The translations under genes and the position numbers were made by a program. 11,453 nt of DNA from Bacteroidales bacterium (GTDB taxonomy: Bacteria > Bacteroidota > Bacteroidia > Bacteroidales > UBA12077), in contig DAOVYZ010000049.1 of NCBI GenBank assembly GCA_030635365.1, positions 1 through 11,453 of the forward strand, read 5' to 3'. The stretch's first letter is position 1. Each line of letters starts with the position of its first letter. The notes under the pieces are model-generated. The model had not been told where the DNA came from. It searched no databases and was given only the letters and a program-made list of their open reading frames with translations. Shown here one piece after another: positions 1 through 6,301 of the stretch.

Positions 1-25
1 AAATAAAGAATTGTAGTTTTTTCTA

Positions 26-127
26 CTTTGCGAAACTTTGGGTCTTCTTTGTGAAACTCTGTGTAACAACATTTTGTCATTATACCACAAAGTAGCGCAA
101 AGGAAACGCAAAGGCACACAAAGACTT
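26..127. repeat. Imperfect palindromic intergenic repeat
   Basis: Two arms rich in CTTTG/CAAAG words face each other. The left arm (about 28-68) reads CTTTGCGAAACTTTGG and then CTTTGTGAAAC. The right arm (about 85-125) carries CACAAAGTAGCGCAAAGG and then CGCAAAGGCACACAAAG. The reverse complement of the right arm gives the same CTTTGCG and CTTTGTG words in the same order, so the stretch could fold into a long imperfect hairpin. No reading frame is evident in it. It resembles the short dispersed palindromes common between Bacteroidota genes, and a related sequence lies at about 7296-7355. That it is a genome-wide family is an inference. Confidence 0.5.
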
Positions 128-220
128 TTTGGACAGCCTCATGAATATTCATCTAAGTGATAACATGGGTTTGTTGTAATAAATTAGTATCTTCAAACTT
201 TAATAAAAATTAAAACAAGT

Positions 221-727
221 ATGAAAAAAGCATTAAGTATATTATTTGCTGTACTGTTTGTTATTGTGTTACAAGCACAGGAAGAATCCAATAATACAAA
301 CGTTAGTACTTACTATTTGATCAGGCATGCCGAAAAGGTAAAGTCAGAAGATCCAAACCCGGTATTGCATCCCGATGGCGAATTAAGAGCAAAACGTTGG
401 GCAGAAATATTCAAAAACATAAAGTTTGATGCAATTTATTCTACAGATTATATCAGGACCAGAAATACCGCAGCCCCAACAGCTAAAAGTCAGGGAGTGG
501 ATGTTGTTTTGTATGATCCTAAAGGGATTGATTACAAAAAGTTTCTTGCCGAAACAAAAGGAAAAACAGTTTTAATTGTAGGGCATAGTAATACCATCCC
601 ATACTTTGTTAATAATCTAATTGGAAAAGAAAAATACCAGGATATTGAATATACCAATAACGGAAATTTATACATTGTAGAAATAAACAATTGCACAGTA
701 TCTGATAAAGTCTTGTATCTAAAGTAG
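221..727 (+). CDS. Exported histidine phosphatase family protein (phosphoglycerate mutase/SixA-like fold)
   Basis: A 168-residue protein of the histidine phosphatase superfamily. Residues 1-19 (a KK pair followed by a hydrophobic run ending LQAQ) look like a Sec signal peptide, so the enzyme probably acts in the periplasm. The catalytic RHAEK motif is at residues 35-39, with H36 the expected phospho-acceptor. A conserved-type arginine follows at R79 (YIRTRNTA), and the second catalytic histidine is H122 in VGHSNT. At this length it is a minimal, uncapped branch-2-like domain similar in size to SixA, not a glycolytic phosphoglycerate mutase. The substrate cannot be read from the sequence. It stands alone: no gene is close on the same strand, and a short dispersed repeat lies 20 nt past the stop codon. 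The start was chosen because it is the first ATG and places the signal peptide at the N-terminus. Confidence 0.88.
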   Translation: MKKALSILFAVLFVIVLQAQEESNNTNVSTYYLIRHAEKVKSEDPNPVLHPDGELRAKRWAEIFKNIKFDAIYSTDYIRTRNTAAPTAKSQGVDVVLYDPKGIDYKKFLAETKGKTVLIVGHSNTIPYFVNNLIGKEKYQDIEYTNNGNLYIVEINNCTVSDKVLYLK

Positions 728-747
728 TGTTAGTTAAGCGAATGGGC

Positions 748-769
748 TAGAAGCTAATAGCTAACAACT
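748..769 (+). repeat. 22-nt dispersed repeat, copy A
   Basis: A 22-nt sequence with the core AAGCTAATAGCTAACAACT. Its reverse complement recurs at 10810-10831 with 21 of 22 positions identical. Both copies sit just past a stop codon (20 nt here, 3 nt in the other case). This suggests a repeat family tied to transcript ends. The sequence contains AGCTAATAGCT, which is itself nearly self-complementary. Confidence 0.6.
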
Positions 770-843
770 CATAGCTTATTTCAATAAAGCAGAAATATTT
801 TATTTGAATTATAAACTTCCCTAATACCATTTGGTGCCTTCAA

Positions 844-1164
844 CTATTTCATTAAATCAATAACAGCTTTTATCATTGCCTTAGCACCGGTACTTAAGGT
901 CAATTCAGTATCCGGGTAATAATAAGGAGAATGCAGAGCGGGAAGTTTTATTCCATCTTTTTGCGCTTGTTTGTATTTTTCGGGATTTACCGACCCAAGC
1001 CACTATAAGCAGATAGGGATCTTTTCTTCAGTAAGTCCATACTCACCAAAATCTTCGCCTACCATTGCAGCCGAAACTTCAATTAAGTTATCTTCACCAA
1101 GTATGCTGCTGAATGATTTTACAGCCTGGCTTACTAGTTCATCATTGTTAATAACCGGCGATAT
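844..1164 (-). pseudogene. C-terminal remnant of an M20-family amidohydrolase (HipO/AbgB-like)
   Basis: Read on the minus strand, about 107 codons end at a TAG (844-846) and match the C-terminal catalytic region of M20D amidohydrolases. Visible landmarks in order are SPVINNDELV, AAMVGEDFGEYGL (a GEDF metal-site motif), WLGSVNPEKY, LPALHSPYYYPD (the LHSP metal-ligand region) and TLSTGAKAMIKAVIDLMK at the C-terminus. An in-frame TAG at 1003-1005 interrupts the frame just before WLGS. A TGA at 1165-1167 closes it upstream, exactly where similarity fades. The N-terminal two-thirds of a normal enzyme (about 390-450 residues) is missing. This is a decayed gene fragment with no expected product. Its loss point coincides with the remnant of a MarR-type gene on the other strand. 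Confidence 0.8.
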
Positions 1165-1170
1165 TCATGA

Positions 1171-1362
1171 CCAAAGGGAATAATTTTTCGGGTTAATAAC
1201 ATTAAATTAACTACAAAAGGAAAAAAATTATATAAAAAAGCTGTTAAGTACGCTGAAGAGGTTATCGATATTGTGTCAAAAGATATTCCTAAAAATGACA
1301 TTAATAAATGTATGGAGGTTCTGGAAACTGTTAGGATAAATTTAGTATCAGAGATTAATTAG
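1171..1362 (+). pseudogene. C-terminal remnant of a MarR-family transcription regulator
   Basis: An open stretch after an in-frame TGA (1168-1170) reads RVNNIKLTTKGKKLYKKA and then AEEVIDIVSKDIPKND, ending INLVSEIN and a TAG at 1360-1362. The LTxKGKxLYKKA segment is typical of the wing and following helix of MarR proteins, and the later residues fit the C-terminal dimerisation helix. No start codon and no DNA-recognition helix remain, so only about the last 55-60 residues of a protein of some 145 survive. It begins within about 15 bp of the point where the M20 remnant on the opposite strand stops. This suggests a deletion or rearrangement that joined two truncated genes. The family assignment rests on a short segment and is moderate. 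Confidence 0.55.
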
Positions 1363-1396
1363 GTTTTGATGTATTTAATTAATAATTATAACAATA

Positions 1397-2080
1397 CTAA
1401 CCGTTTTTACTTATCTTTTTCAAAAGATCAATTTTAAGTATCTCAATATTTTTCCCAGAAATATTAATAATTCTATCAGCTTCAAATTTACTAAGCACTC
1501 TTGCAGTATTCTCTCTTGAAACTCCTATTAAATCAGCTAATTCCTGTCTTGAAAGAAGAAAATTAAAACTAAGGTTATTAAATATTTTTTCAGAAAAATA
1601 CAATAAGACATCCGCGAAACGGCCATTAATCCTTTTATTACTTTGATTTATGAAGCGGAAAAAATTATTAAGGCTTTCTCTGCTAACATAAGCCAAAACT
1701 TCATAAGCAAAATCACCTTTTTCTTTAATAAACTGATTAAAAATATTCACATCAATATAACAAATTTTTAAATCTTCAAGAGCAGAATATGAATAATGAT
1801 TAATCTTATCTCCAAATAAAGAATGTAGTCCTAAATAAGAATGATGTTTAATAATTTGCAGGATTTTTGATTTATCATTTTCACACACAACATATTCCTT
1901 TACATACCCTGTTCTCAAATAAATAATATGTGAAACCATTGCTCCTGCACGTAAGATGATTTCTCCTTTTTTTACTTTTGATTCAACACAATTGTTATTT
2001 AAAATATCAAGTTGATTTTTATTAAGGACAGATACAGCACAAGATTTATCCTCACAGATCTTACAATTACTTCCCTTCAT
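1397..2080 (-). CDS. Crp/Fnr-family transcription regulator with FNR-like cysteine pattern
   Basis: A 227-residue regulator. Residues about 25-140 form the cyclic-nucleotide-binding-like beta roll (KKGEIILRAG, IIYLRTGYVKEY). Residues 176-199 form the recognition helix-turn-helix (LSRQELADLIGVSRENTARV), followed by a winged C-terminus. The N-terminus has C6-x2-C9-x4-C14, and a further cysteine, C107, lies in LKICYID. In E. coli FNR the ligands are C20-x2-C23-x5-C29 plus C122 in a comparable strand; the distance from third to fourth cysteine is 93 residues in both proteins. An oxygen-sensitive 4Fe-4S cluster is therefore plausible, but it is inferred. The gene is divergent from the NifX-like and DsrC gene set, with 248 bp between the two starts, and is the natural candidate to control it. 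The ATG at 2080 keeps the N-terminal cysteines. Confidence 0.92.
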   Translation of the reverse strand: MKGSNCKICEDKSCAVSVLNKNQLDILNNNCVESKVKKGEIILRAGAMVSHIIYLRTGYVKEYVVCENDKSKILQIIKHHSYLGLHSLFGDKINHYSYSALEDLKICYIDVNIFNQFIKEKGDFAYEVLAYVSRESLNNFFRFINQSNKRINGRFADVLLYFSEKIFNNLSFNFLLSRQELADLIGVSRENTARVLSKFEADRIINISGKNIEILKIDLLKKISKNG

Positions 2081-2170
2081 GCTTTCAAATACAGTTTAGA
2101 ATAATTTAAGTCAATTTCTAATCTCTAAAGCTAAATAATATTATTAAACTCTCATAATAGTGTGCTGTAT

Positions 2171-2198
2171 ACATTTATAAAATGTGCTATAAATCACA
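2171..2198. promoter_or_regulatory. Overlapping palindromes, including a CRP/FNR-type site
   Basis: TGTGCTATAAATCACA at 2183-2198 has TGTG and CACA half-sites separated by 8 nt, the layout of CRP/FNR-family operators (CRP consensus TGTGA-N6-TCACA). It overlaps ACATTTATAAAATGT (2171-2185), which has perfect 6-nt arms around ATA. The sites lie about 100 bp upstream of the Crp/Fnr gene start and 130 bp upstream of the NifX-like start, between the divergent genes. Binding by the adjacent regulator is an inference. Confidence 0.5.
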
Positions 2199-2222
2199 AA
2201 GAGTAAAATTCACTATCACATG

Positions 2223-2240
2223 TACATAATAGCATATGTA
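2223..2240. promoter_or_regulatory. TACAT-N8-ATGTA palindrome
   Basis: Within the divergent spacer, TACATAATAGCATATGTA has perfect 5-nt inverted arms 8 nt apart, a spacing like that of the TGTG/CACA site about 25 bp to its left. It may be a second operator. AT-rich spacers produce such pairs by chance fairly often, so support is weak. Confidence 0.3.
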
Positions 2241-2328
2241 TAAAACTGTATATAGATTTACATAATTGTAGATTGATAATATAATTGAATTGTAATTAGT
2301 TGATAATTAATTTTTAATAAATCATAAA

Positions 2329-2691
2329 ATGAAAATAGCGGTACCATCAAATGATAAACTTAATATTTCGAATCATTTTTTTTGCACAAAATCATTTAAA
2401 ATATTTACCCTGGAAAAGGGTTCAATAGTTAATGAAGAATATAGATATAATAATTTTTCTGGATGCAATAGTGCTGAAAAGGATATCAAAAAAAATCAAG
2501 AAATGATTTATGATTTAATTCGAGATTGTAATACTTTGATTGTGAGAGATATTAAAGACTGTCATAATGAATACTTGCAAAATCAAAATATAGAAATTGT
2601 AATAACAGATGAAAAAATTATTACAACAGCAGTTCTAAATTATTATGGAGAAATAATAAGGCAAGAAAGTAATACTTGTTGTTGCCCTTAA
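2329..2691 (+). CDS. NifX/NifB-type (dinitrogenase iron-molybdenum cofactor-binding fold) small protein
   Basis: A 120-residue cytoplasmic protein. The N-terminus MKIAVPSNDKLNISNHFF matches the start of the NifX/NifB C-terminal/MTH1175-like fold, in which a first beta strand is followed by a conserved HF (H16, F17 here). The rest is divergent: a run at 58-73 (EMIYDLIRDCNTLIVRD) fits the helix and strand that usually carry a glycine-rich turn. The protein has cysteines C19, C46, C67 and C78, and ends in three consecutive cysteines, C117-C119, before the final proline. Members of this fold bind iron-sulfur or iron-molybdenum clusters. The cysteine-rich tail here suggests metal or sulfur handling, but no nif genes are present, so nitrogen fixation is not implied. 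It is the first rightward gene after the Fnr-type regulator, 135 bp before the desulfurase, and may belong to the same unit. Confidence 0.7.
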   Translation: MKIAVPSNDKLNISNHFFCTKSFKIFTLEKGSIVNEEYRYNNFSGCNSAEKDIKKNQEMIYDLIRDCNTLIVRDIKDCHNEYLQNQNIEIVITDEKIITTAVLNYYGEIIRQESNTCCCP

Positions 2692-2826
2692 CTTTAATAA
2701 TCCCTTTAGCAATGTTTTTAAAATTTCCATGTAAGATTCTATTAGTTTATTCTCAATATGGATTTTTTTACTTTTTTCAATTTAATTATAGGATTAATCA
2801 ATTATATAACTAACTAAAATTTTGCA

Positions 2827-3987
2827 ATGGATAAATTAATTTATTTAGATAATGGGGCAACATCTTATCCAAAACCTGATGAAGTTTATGATTTTATGTT
2901 CAATTTTTATAAATCAAATGGGGTTAGTCCGGGTAGGTCTGGGTTTGATTTAGGTTTGGAGACTGAAGAAGTTGTTCACGATACCAGGAAAATGCTAACT
3001 GAGTTTTTCAATGGTACCGACCCTAATCGTTTAACATTTAGCTATAATGCAAGCGATTCTTTAAATATGATTTGTGATGGAATCCTTAAAAAAGGCGACC
3101 ACGTTGTTTCAACAAACCTTGAACACAATTCAGTTATAAGGCCATTAAATCATAAGGCTGAAGAAGGGGTAATTGAAGTAACTTATGTAAGCTGCAACGA
3201 AAAAGGATATATCAATCCTGAAGATATAAAAGCAGCAATTAAAGAAAATACAAAACTAGTCATTGTAAACCATGCTTCAAATGTTATTGGAACAGTTCAA
3301 GATGTTGGTGCGATTGGGAAAATTGTCAAAGAGGCAGGAATTACTTTTGCTGTTGATGCAAGTCAGTCTGCTGGAATAGTCCCAATTGATATGAAAGCAA
3401 TGAATATTGACATTGTTGCTTTTACAGGCCATAAATGTTTGATGGGGCCAACCGGAATTGGCGGGTTATGTGTTGGAGAAAGTGTTGAAATAGAATATTC
3501 AAGATTTGGTGGAACAGGAGTACGTTCAGCTCATCCATTTCACCTTAAAGAGTTTCCTTATCGTCTTGAGTGCGGCACACAGAATTTAATAGGAATAGCC
3601 GGACTTCATGCAGGACAAAAATGGCTAAGGAAGAAAGGGCTTGAAAATATCTATAAAGAAGAAATGCAACTTTGGGATAAACTTCGTGTGAATCTTGAAC
3701 AAATCCCAAGTGTGAAAACATATTGCGCTGAAAGTATAGAAAATCATATAGCTGTTTTAAGCTTTAATATCAATGGCTTTGAAGCAGGTGATGTAGGAAC
3801 AATGTTGGATGTAGATTATAATATAGCTTGTAGAACCGGTTTGCAATGTGCTCCGTTAATTCATACATATCTTGGTACTGATAAAATTCACGGAACAGTA
3901 CGATTTGGTTTAGGCCCTTTTAATACCGAATCACATATCGATGCAGCTACTACTGCTGTTAAAGAAATAGCATCTATTAGAAATTAG
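2827..3987 (+). CDS. Cysteine-desulfurase-family PLP enzyme (class V aminotransferase fold)
   Basis: A 386-residue PLP enzyme of the NifS/SufS/CsdA superfamily. The N-terminus has the typical YLDNGATSYPKP motif. H100 (LEHNS) should stack on the cofactor. D177 and Q180 in AVDASQSAG contact PLP. K203 in TGHKCLMGPTGIGG is the Schiff-base lysine. The catalytic cysteine is best placed at C341 in CRTGLQCAPLIH, in a short loop like that of group II enzymes (SufS/CsdA); the wording resembles the 'cysteine desulfurase family protein' subgroup rather than IscS. The expected reaction is removal of sulfur (or selenium) from cysteine, leaving an enzyme persulfide and alanine. It is followed after 26 nt by dsrC, which makes DsrC a plausible sulfur acceptor. 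No sufBCD, iscU or sufE lies beside it, so a role in general iron-sulfur assembly is less likely. Confidence 0.9.
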   Translation: MDKLIYLDNGATSYPKPDEVYDFMFNFYKSNGVSPGRSGFDLGLETEEVVHDTRKMLTEFFNGTDPNRLTFSYNASDSLNMICDGILKKGDHVVSTNLEHNSVIRPLNHKAEEGVIEVTYVSCNEKGYINPEDIKAAIKENTKLVIVNHASNVIGTVQDVGAIGKIVKEAGITFAVDASQSAGIVPIDMKAMNIDIVAFTGHKCLMGPTGIGGLCVGESVEIEYSRFGGTGVRSAHPFHLKEFPYRLECGTQNLIGIAGLHAGQKWLRKKGLENIYKEEMQLWDKLRVNLEQIPSVKTYCAESIENHIAVLSFNINGFEAGDVGTMLDVDYNIACRTGLQCAPLIHTYLGTDKIHGTVRFGLGPFNTESHIDAATTAVKEIASIRN

Positions 3988-4013
3988 AATTATCAAAATA
4001 AAAAAAGAATAAA

Positions 4014-4331
4014 ATGGGAACTATTGTATTAGACGGAAAAGAATTTGAAGTTGATGGTGATGGTTTTTTAACCAGTCCTGAAATTTGGAACGAAGAAACA
4101 GCATCGCTTGTGGCAAAAGAAGATGGGACTGGAGAATTAAACGAAAAGCATTGGGCTGTTATTAACTGCATACGCGAGTATTGGCTTGAAAAAGATATGG
4201 CACCTATGGTTAGAATTATTTGTAAAACTACCGGAATCAGATTAAAGGAACTTTATGAACTGTTTCCAATGGGGCCGGCAAAAGGGGCTTGTAAAATTGC
4301 AGGATTACCAAAACCGGATGGTTGCGTTTAA
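4014..4331 (+). CDS. dsrC: DsrC family sulfur-carrier protein
   Basis: A 105-residue protein of the DsrC/TusE/DsvC family. The N-terminus has the family pattern of a short beta hairpin (IVLDGKEFEVDGDGFL) followed by W25 and HW at 46-47. The C-terminal arm reads GPAKGACKIAGLPKPDGCV. It holds both redox cysteines: C104, the penultimate residue, and C93, separated by ten residues. This two-cysteine arm defines true DsrC, which forms an intramolecular disulfide or a trisulfide in dissimilatory sulfur metabolism. TusE, used in tRNA thiolation, keeps only the penultimate cysteine. The gene lies 26 nt after the desulfurase and 10 nt before the membrane protein. No dsrAB or tusBCD is in the window. 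Assignment to the family is very firm; the physiological direction (sulfur oxidation, reduction or delivery) is not determined. Confidence 0.95.
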   Translation: MGTIVLDGKEFEVDGDGFLTSPEIWNEETASLVAKEDGTGELNEKHWAVINCIREYWLEKDMAPMVRIICKTTGIRLKELYELFPMGPAKGACKIAGLPKPDGCV

Positions 4332-4341
4332 ATAAATTTCT

Positions 4342-4968
4342 ATGAACATTTATCATTATATTCTCCTTACTGCATCTATAATTTGCTTTCTTGCAAGTTT
4401 GAGACAATTAATTCAGGCATTGAATAAGAAAGGTGATCTTGATTATGCTGAACCAAAAGGGACAGCTAATCCGGCTATAAGTTATTCATTTACTAATGCA
4501 ATGTCTCCTAAAAAGAAAGAAACGGCTTTTTTGCATTTGCCAACCTATACCGCAGGAATTTTATTCCATATCGGAACCTTTCTTTGCATATTTTTATTAG
4601 CTGTTAATTTTATCGGTTTTAATATTCCTGAAAAAATTGGCTATGTAATAGTAGCAATTATGGCAGTTTCAATTATCAGTATTATCGCAATTTTTATTAA
4701 AAGAATTGTTAATGCTAAGTCAAGGGTAATGTCAAATGCTGATGATTATTTTAGTAACTTTTTGATTATTGGATTTCAGGTAATTTCTTGTTTGGCAATA
4801 TTAATGGATAATTTACTTCCGCTTTTGTTCATCTATGCAAGTGTAATGCTGCTTTATATTCCTTTAGGTAAACTAAAGCATACAGTATATTTTTTTGCTG
4901 CAAGAATTCAGATGGGAAGATTTTATGGTTATAGAGGAGTTTGGCCTCCAAAAAGAAATAAAATTTAG
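4342..4968 (+). CDS. NarI/DsrM/TmcC-like membrane cytochrome b subunit
   Basis: A 208-residue integral membrane protein. Hydrophobic segments are visible at about 5-25, 66-92, 99-119 and 138-175, the last long enough for two passes, giving four or five helices. Histidines near membrane segments are H65, H76 (GILFHIGTF) and H180 (IPLGKLKHTVYFF), which could ligate b-type haem as in NarI and DsrM. The cytoplasmic-type segment at 121-137 (RIVNAKSRVMSNADDYF) and the GKLKH region near the C-terminus resemble DsrM/TmcC proteins. It starts 10 nt after dsrC and ends 3 nt before the iron-sulfur subunit gene. This pairing of a quinone-side cytochrome with an HdrD-like protein is the core layout of DsrMK and TmcBC. 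It is slightly shorter than typical subunits of this kind. Haem binding and quinone use are inferred. Confidence 0.75.
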   Translation: MNIYHYILLTASIICFLASLRQLIQALNKKGDLDYAEPKGTANPAISYSFTNAMSPKKKETAFLHLPTYTAGILFHIGTFLCIFLLAVNFIGFNIPEKIGYVIVAIMAVSIISIIAIFIKRIVNAKSRVMSNADDYFSNFLIIGFQVISCLAILMDNLLPLLFIYASVMLLYIPLGKLKHTVYFFAARIQMGRFYGYRGVWPPKRNKI

Positions 4969-4971
4969 ATT

Positions 4972-6255
4972 ATGGTAGAAAAGAAATATCAACCTGCATT
5001 GGATATTTTTGATAAAATGCTACATGGTAAGCTTAAAACTCATCTGAATAGCTGTGTGCATTGTGGCTTGTGTGGCGAGTCGTGTCTTTATTATCTCACT
5101 CATAAAGAAGACAAATATATTCCCGGGAAAAAAGTTGACTTGATTTCTGCAATTTATCGAAGATATTATACATTGCTCGGTAAGACTGTTCCAAAATGGG
5201 TAGGTGCAAAGGATTTGAATGATGAAACTGTTGCCGAAATGGTTGACCTTATCTATGGTGCTTGTACAATGTGTGGTAGATGTTCAATGCATTGTTCCAT
5301 TGGAGTTGATATAGCATTTTTGGTGAGAGCTGGAAGAAGTATGCTCGTTGAAATTAATAAAGTAGTTCCCGGACTGCAATCAACTGTAGATGCAGCTTTG
5401 AACACAGGTAATAATATGGGCATTCCAAGAGACGAATTGATTGACACTATTGAATGGATAGCCGAAGACCTTGAAATGGAGTTGGATGATGAAAAAGCTA
5501 CAATACCTTTAGATAAAAAAGGTGCAAAGGTTCTTTATACATTAAATCCACGGGAGCCTAAGTTTTTTCCTTTATCAATTAGTGCTGCTGCAAAGATTTT
5601 TTACGCTGCAGGAGAAGATTGGACTCTTTCGCCTGATGCCTACGATGTCACCAATTATTGTTATTTTTCAGGTGATGATAAAGGAGGAGCCGTAATTACA
5701 CAACGACTGGTTGATAAAGTAGCGGAACTCGGATGTGAAACATTGGTTCTTGCTGAATGTGGACACGGGTTCCGTGGCAACAGATGGGAAGGCCCGAACT
5801 ATATTAATAAGTCTTATCCATTTAACGAAATTTCTATAGTTGAGCTAATAGTTGAATATATCCGGGAAGGAAGAATTAAACTTGACCCTGCAAAAAACAC
5901 AAAAAAGGTTACTATTCACGACCCATGTAATATGGTGAGAGAAGGTGGTGTTATTGAAGAACAAAGATTTATTTTAAAACAAGCTGTTAGCGATTTTGTT
6001 GAAATGACCCCACATGGAGTAAATAATTTCTGTTGTGGGGGTGGTGGTGGACAGCTTGCCATGAGTGAGTATGCCGAAAGAAGAATTAAAGTCGGAAAAA
6101 TAAAAGCTGACCAAATTAGGGCAACAGGTGCAGAAATTGTTGTTACTCCTTGCCACAATTGTATTGATCAGCTTATGGAATTAAATAAAGAATATAAGTT
6201 GAATGTTGAAATAAAGACTATTGGTGAAATTGTGGCAGATGCTATTGTAATATAA
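4972..6255 (+). CDS. DsrK/HdrD/TmcB-like iron-sulfur protein with CCG domain
   Basis: A 427-residue cytoplasmic protein. Two ferredoxin-type motifs lie near the N-terminus: C28-x2-C31-x2-C34-x3-C38 and C98-x2-C101-x2-C104-x3-C108. The C-terminus has one complete CCG motif: C319-x34-C354-C355-G, then C394-x2-C397 (CHNC), the ligand set of the special 4Fe-4S cluster in HdrB/HdrD and DsrK. The first half of the HdrD-like region keeps ECGHGFRGNRW but lacks a full CCG set. Such proteins reduce disulfides, and DsrK is known to interact with DsrC. The gene follows the membrane subunit after 3 nt, suggesting translational coupling and a two-subunit membrane complex. GlcF-type glycolate oxidase subunits share the domain, but no flavoprotein partner is nearby. 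Reduction or oxidation of the C93/C104 disulfide of the neighbouring DsrC is the most natural job. Confidence 0.86.
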   Translation: MVEKKYQPALDIFDKMLHGKLKTHLNSCVHCGLCGESCLYYLTHKEDKYIPGKKVDLISAIYRRYYTLLGKTVPKWVGAKDLNDETVAEMVDLIYGACTMCGRCSMHCSIGVDIAFLVRAGRSMLVEINKVVPGLQSTVDAALNTGNNMGIPRDELIDTIEWIAEDLEMELDDEKATIPLDKKGAKVLYTLNPREPKFFPLSISAAAKIFYAAGEDWTLSPDAYDVTNYCYFSGDDKGGAVITQRLVDKVAELGCETLVLAECGHGFRGNRWEGPNYINKSYPFNEISIVELIVEYIREGRIKLDPAKNTKKVTIHDPCNMVREGGVIEEQRFILKQAVSDFVEMTPHGVNNFCCGGGGGQLAMSEYAERRIKVGKIKADQIRATGAEIVVTPCHNCIDQLMELNKEYKLNVEIKTIGEIVADAIVI

Positions 6256-6301
6256 ATAAGTTTCTAAATAAATTTCATACTTACTTCTTTTAGAAATTTA
6301 T
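6256..6301 (+). terminator. Hairpin immediately after the DsrK-like gene
   Basis: Arms ATAAGTTTCTAAA (6256-6268) and TTTAGAAATTTAT (6289-6301) pair over 13 positions with one G-U pair around a 20-nt loop, starting on the first base after the stop codon. The stem is AT-rich and has no long T run after it. It may be a weak terminator or may protect the transcript 3' end. Confidence 0.4.

Noticed and set aside
971..1183. Plus-strand open frame of 70 codons
   Set aside because: It lies opposite the M20 amidohydrolase remnant, whose minus-strand translation is clearly homologous to that family. The plus-strand product resembles nothing.
2161..2328. Riboswitch or small RNA in the divergent spacer
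   Set aside because: The spacer is AT-rich with operator-like palindromes, but I see no conserved riboswitch core or GC-containing multi-stem fold.
2329..2691. Nitrogen-fixation locus suggested by the NifX-like fold
   Set aside because: No nifHDK, nifE, nifN or full-length nifB is present, and the fold is widespread outside nitrogen fixation.
3977..4171. Minus-strand frame over the start of dsrC
   Set aside because: It is a shadow of a very well conserved gene.
5916..6158. Minus-strand frames inside the DsrK-like gene
   Set aside because: They are opposite-strand shadows of the CCG region; the proline and threonine runs are the reverse of the GGGGG codons.
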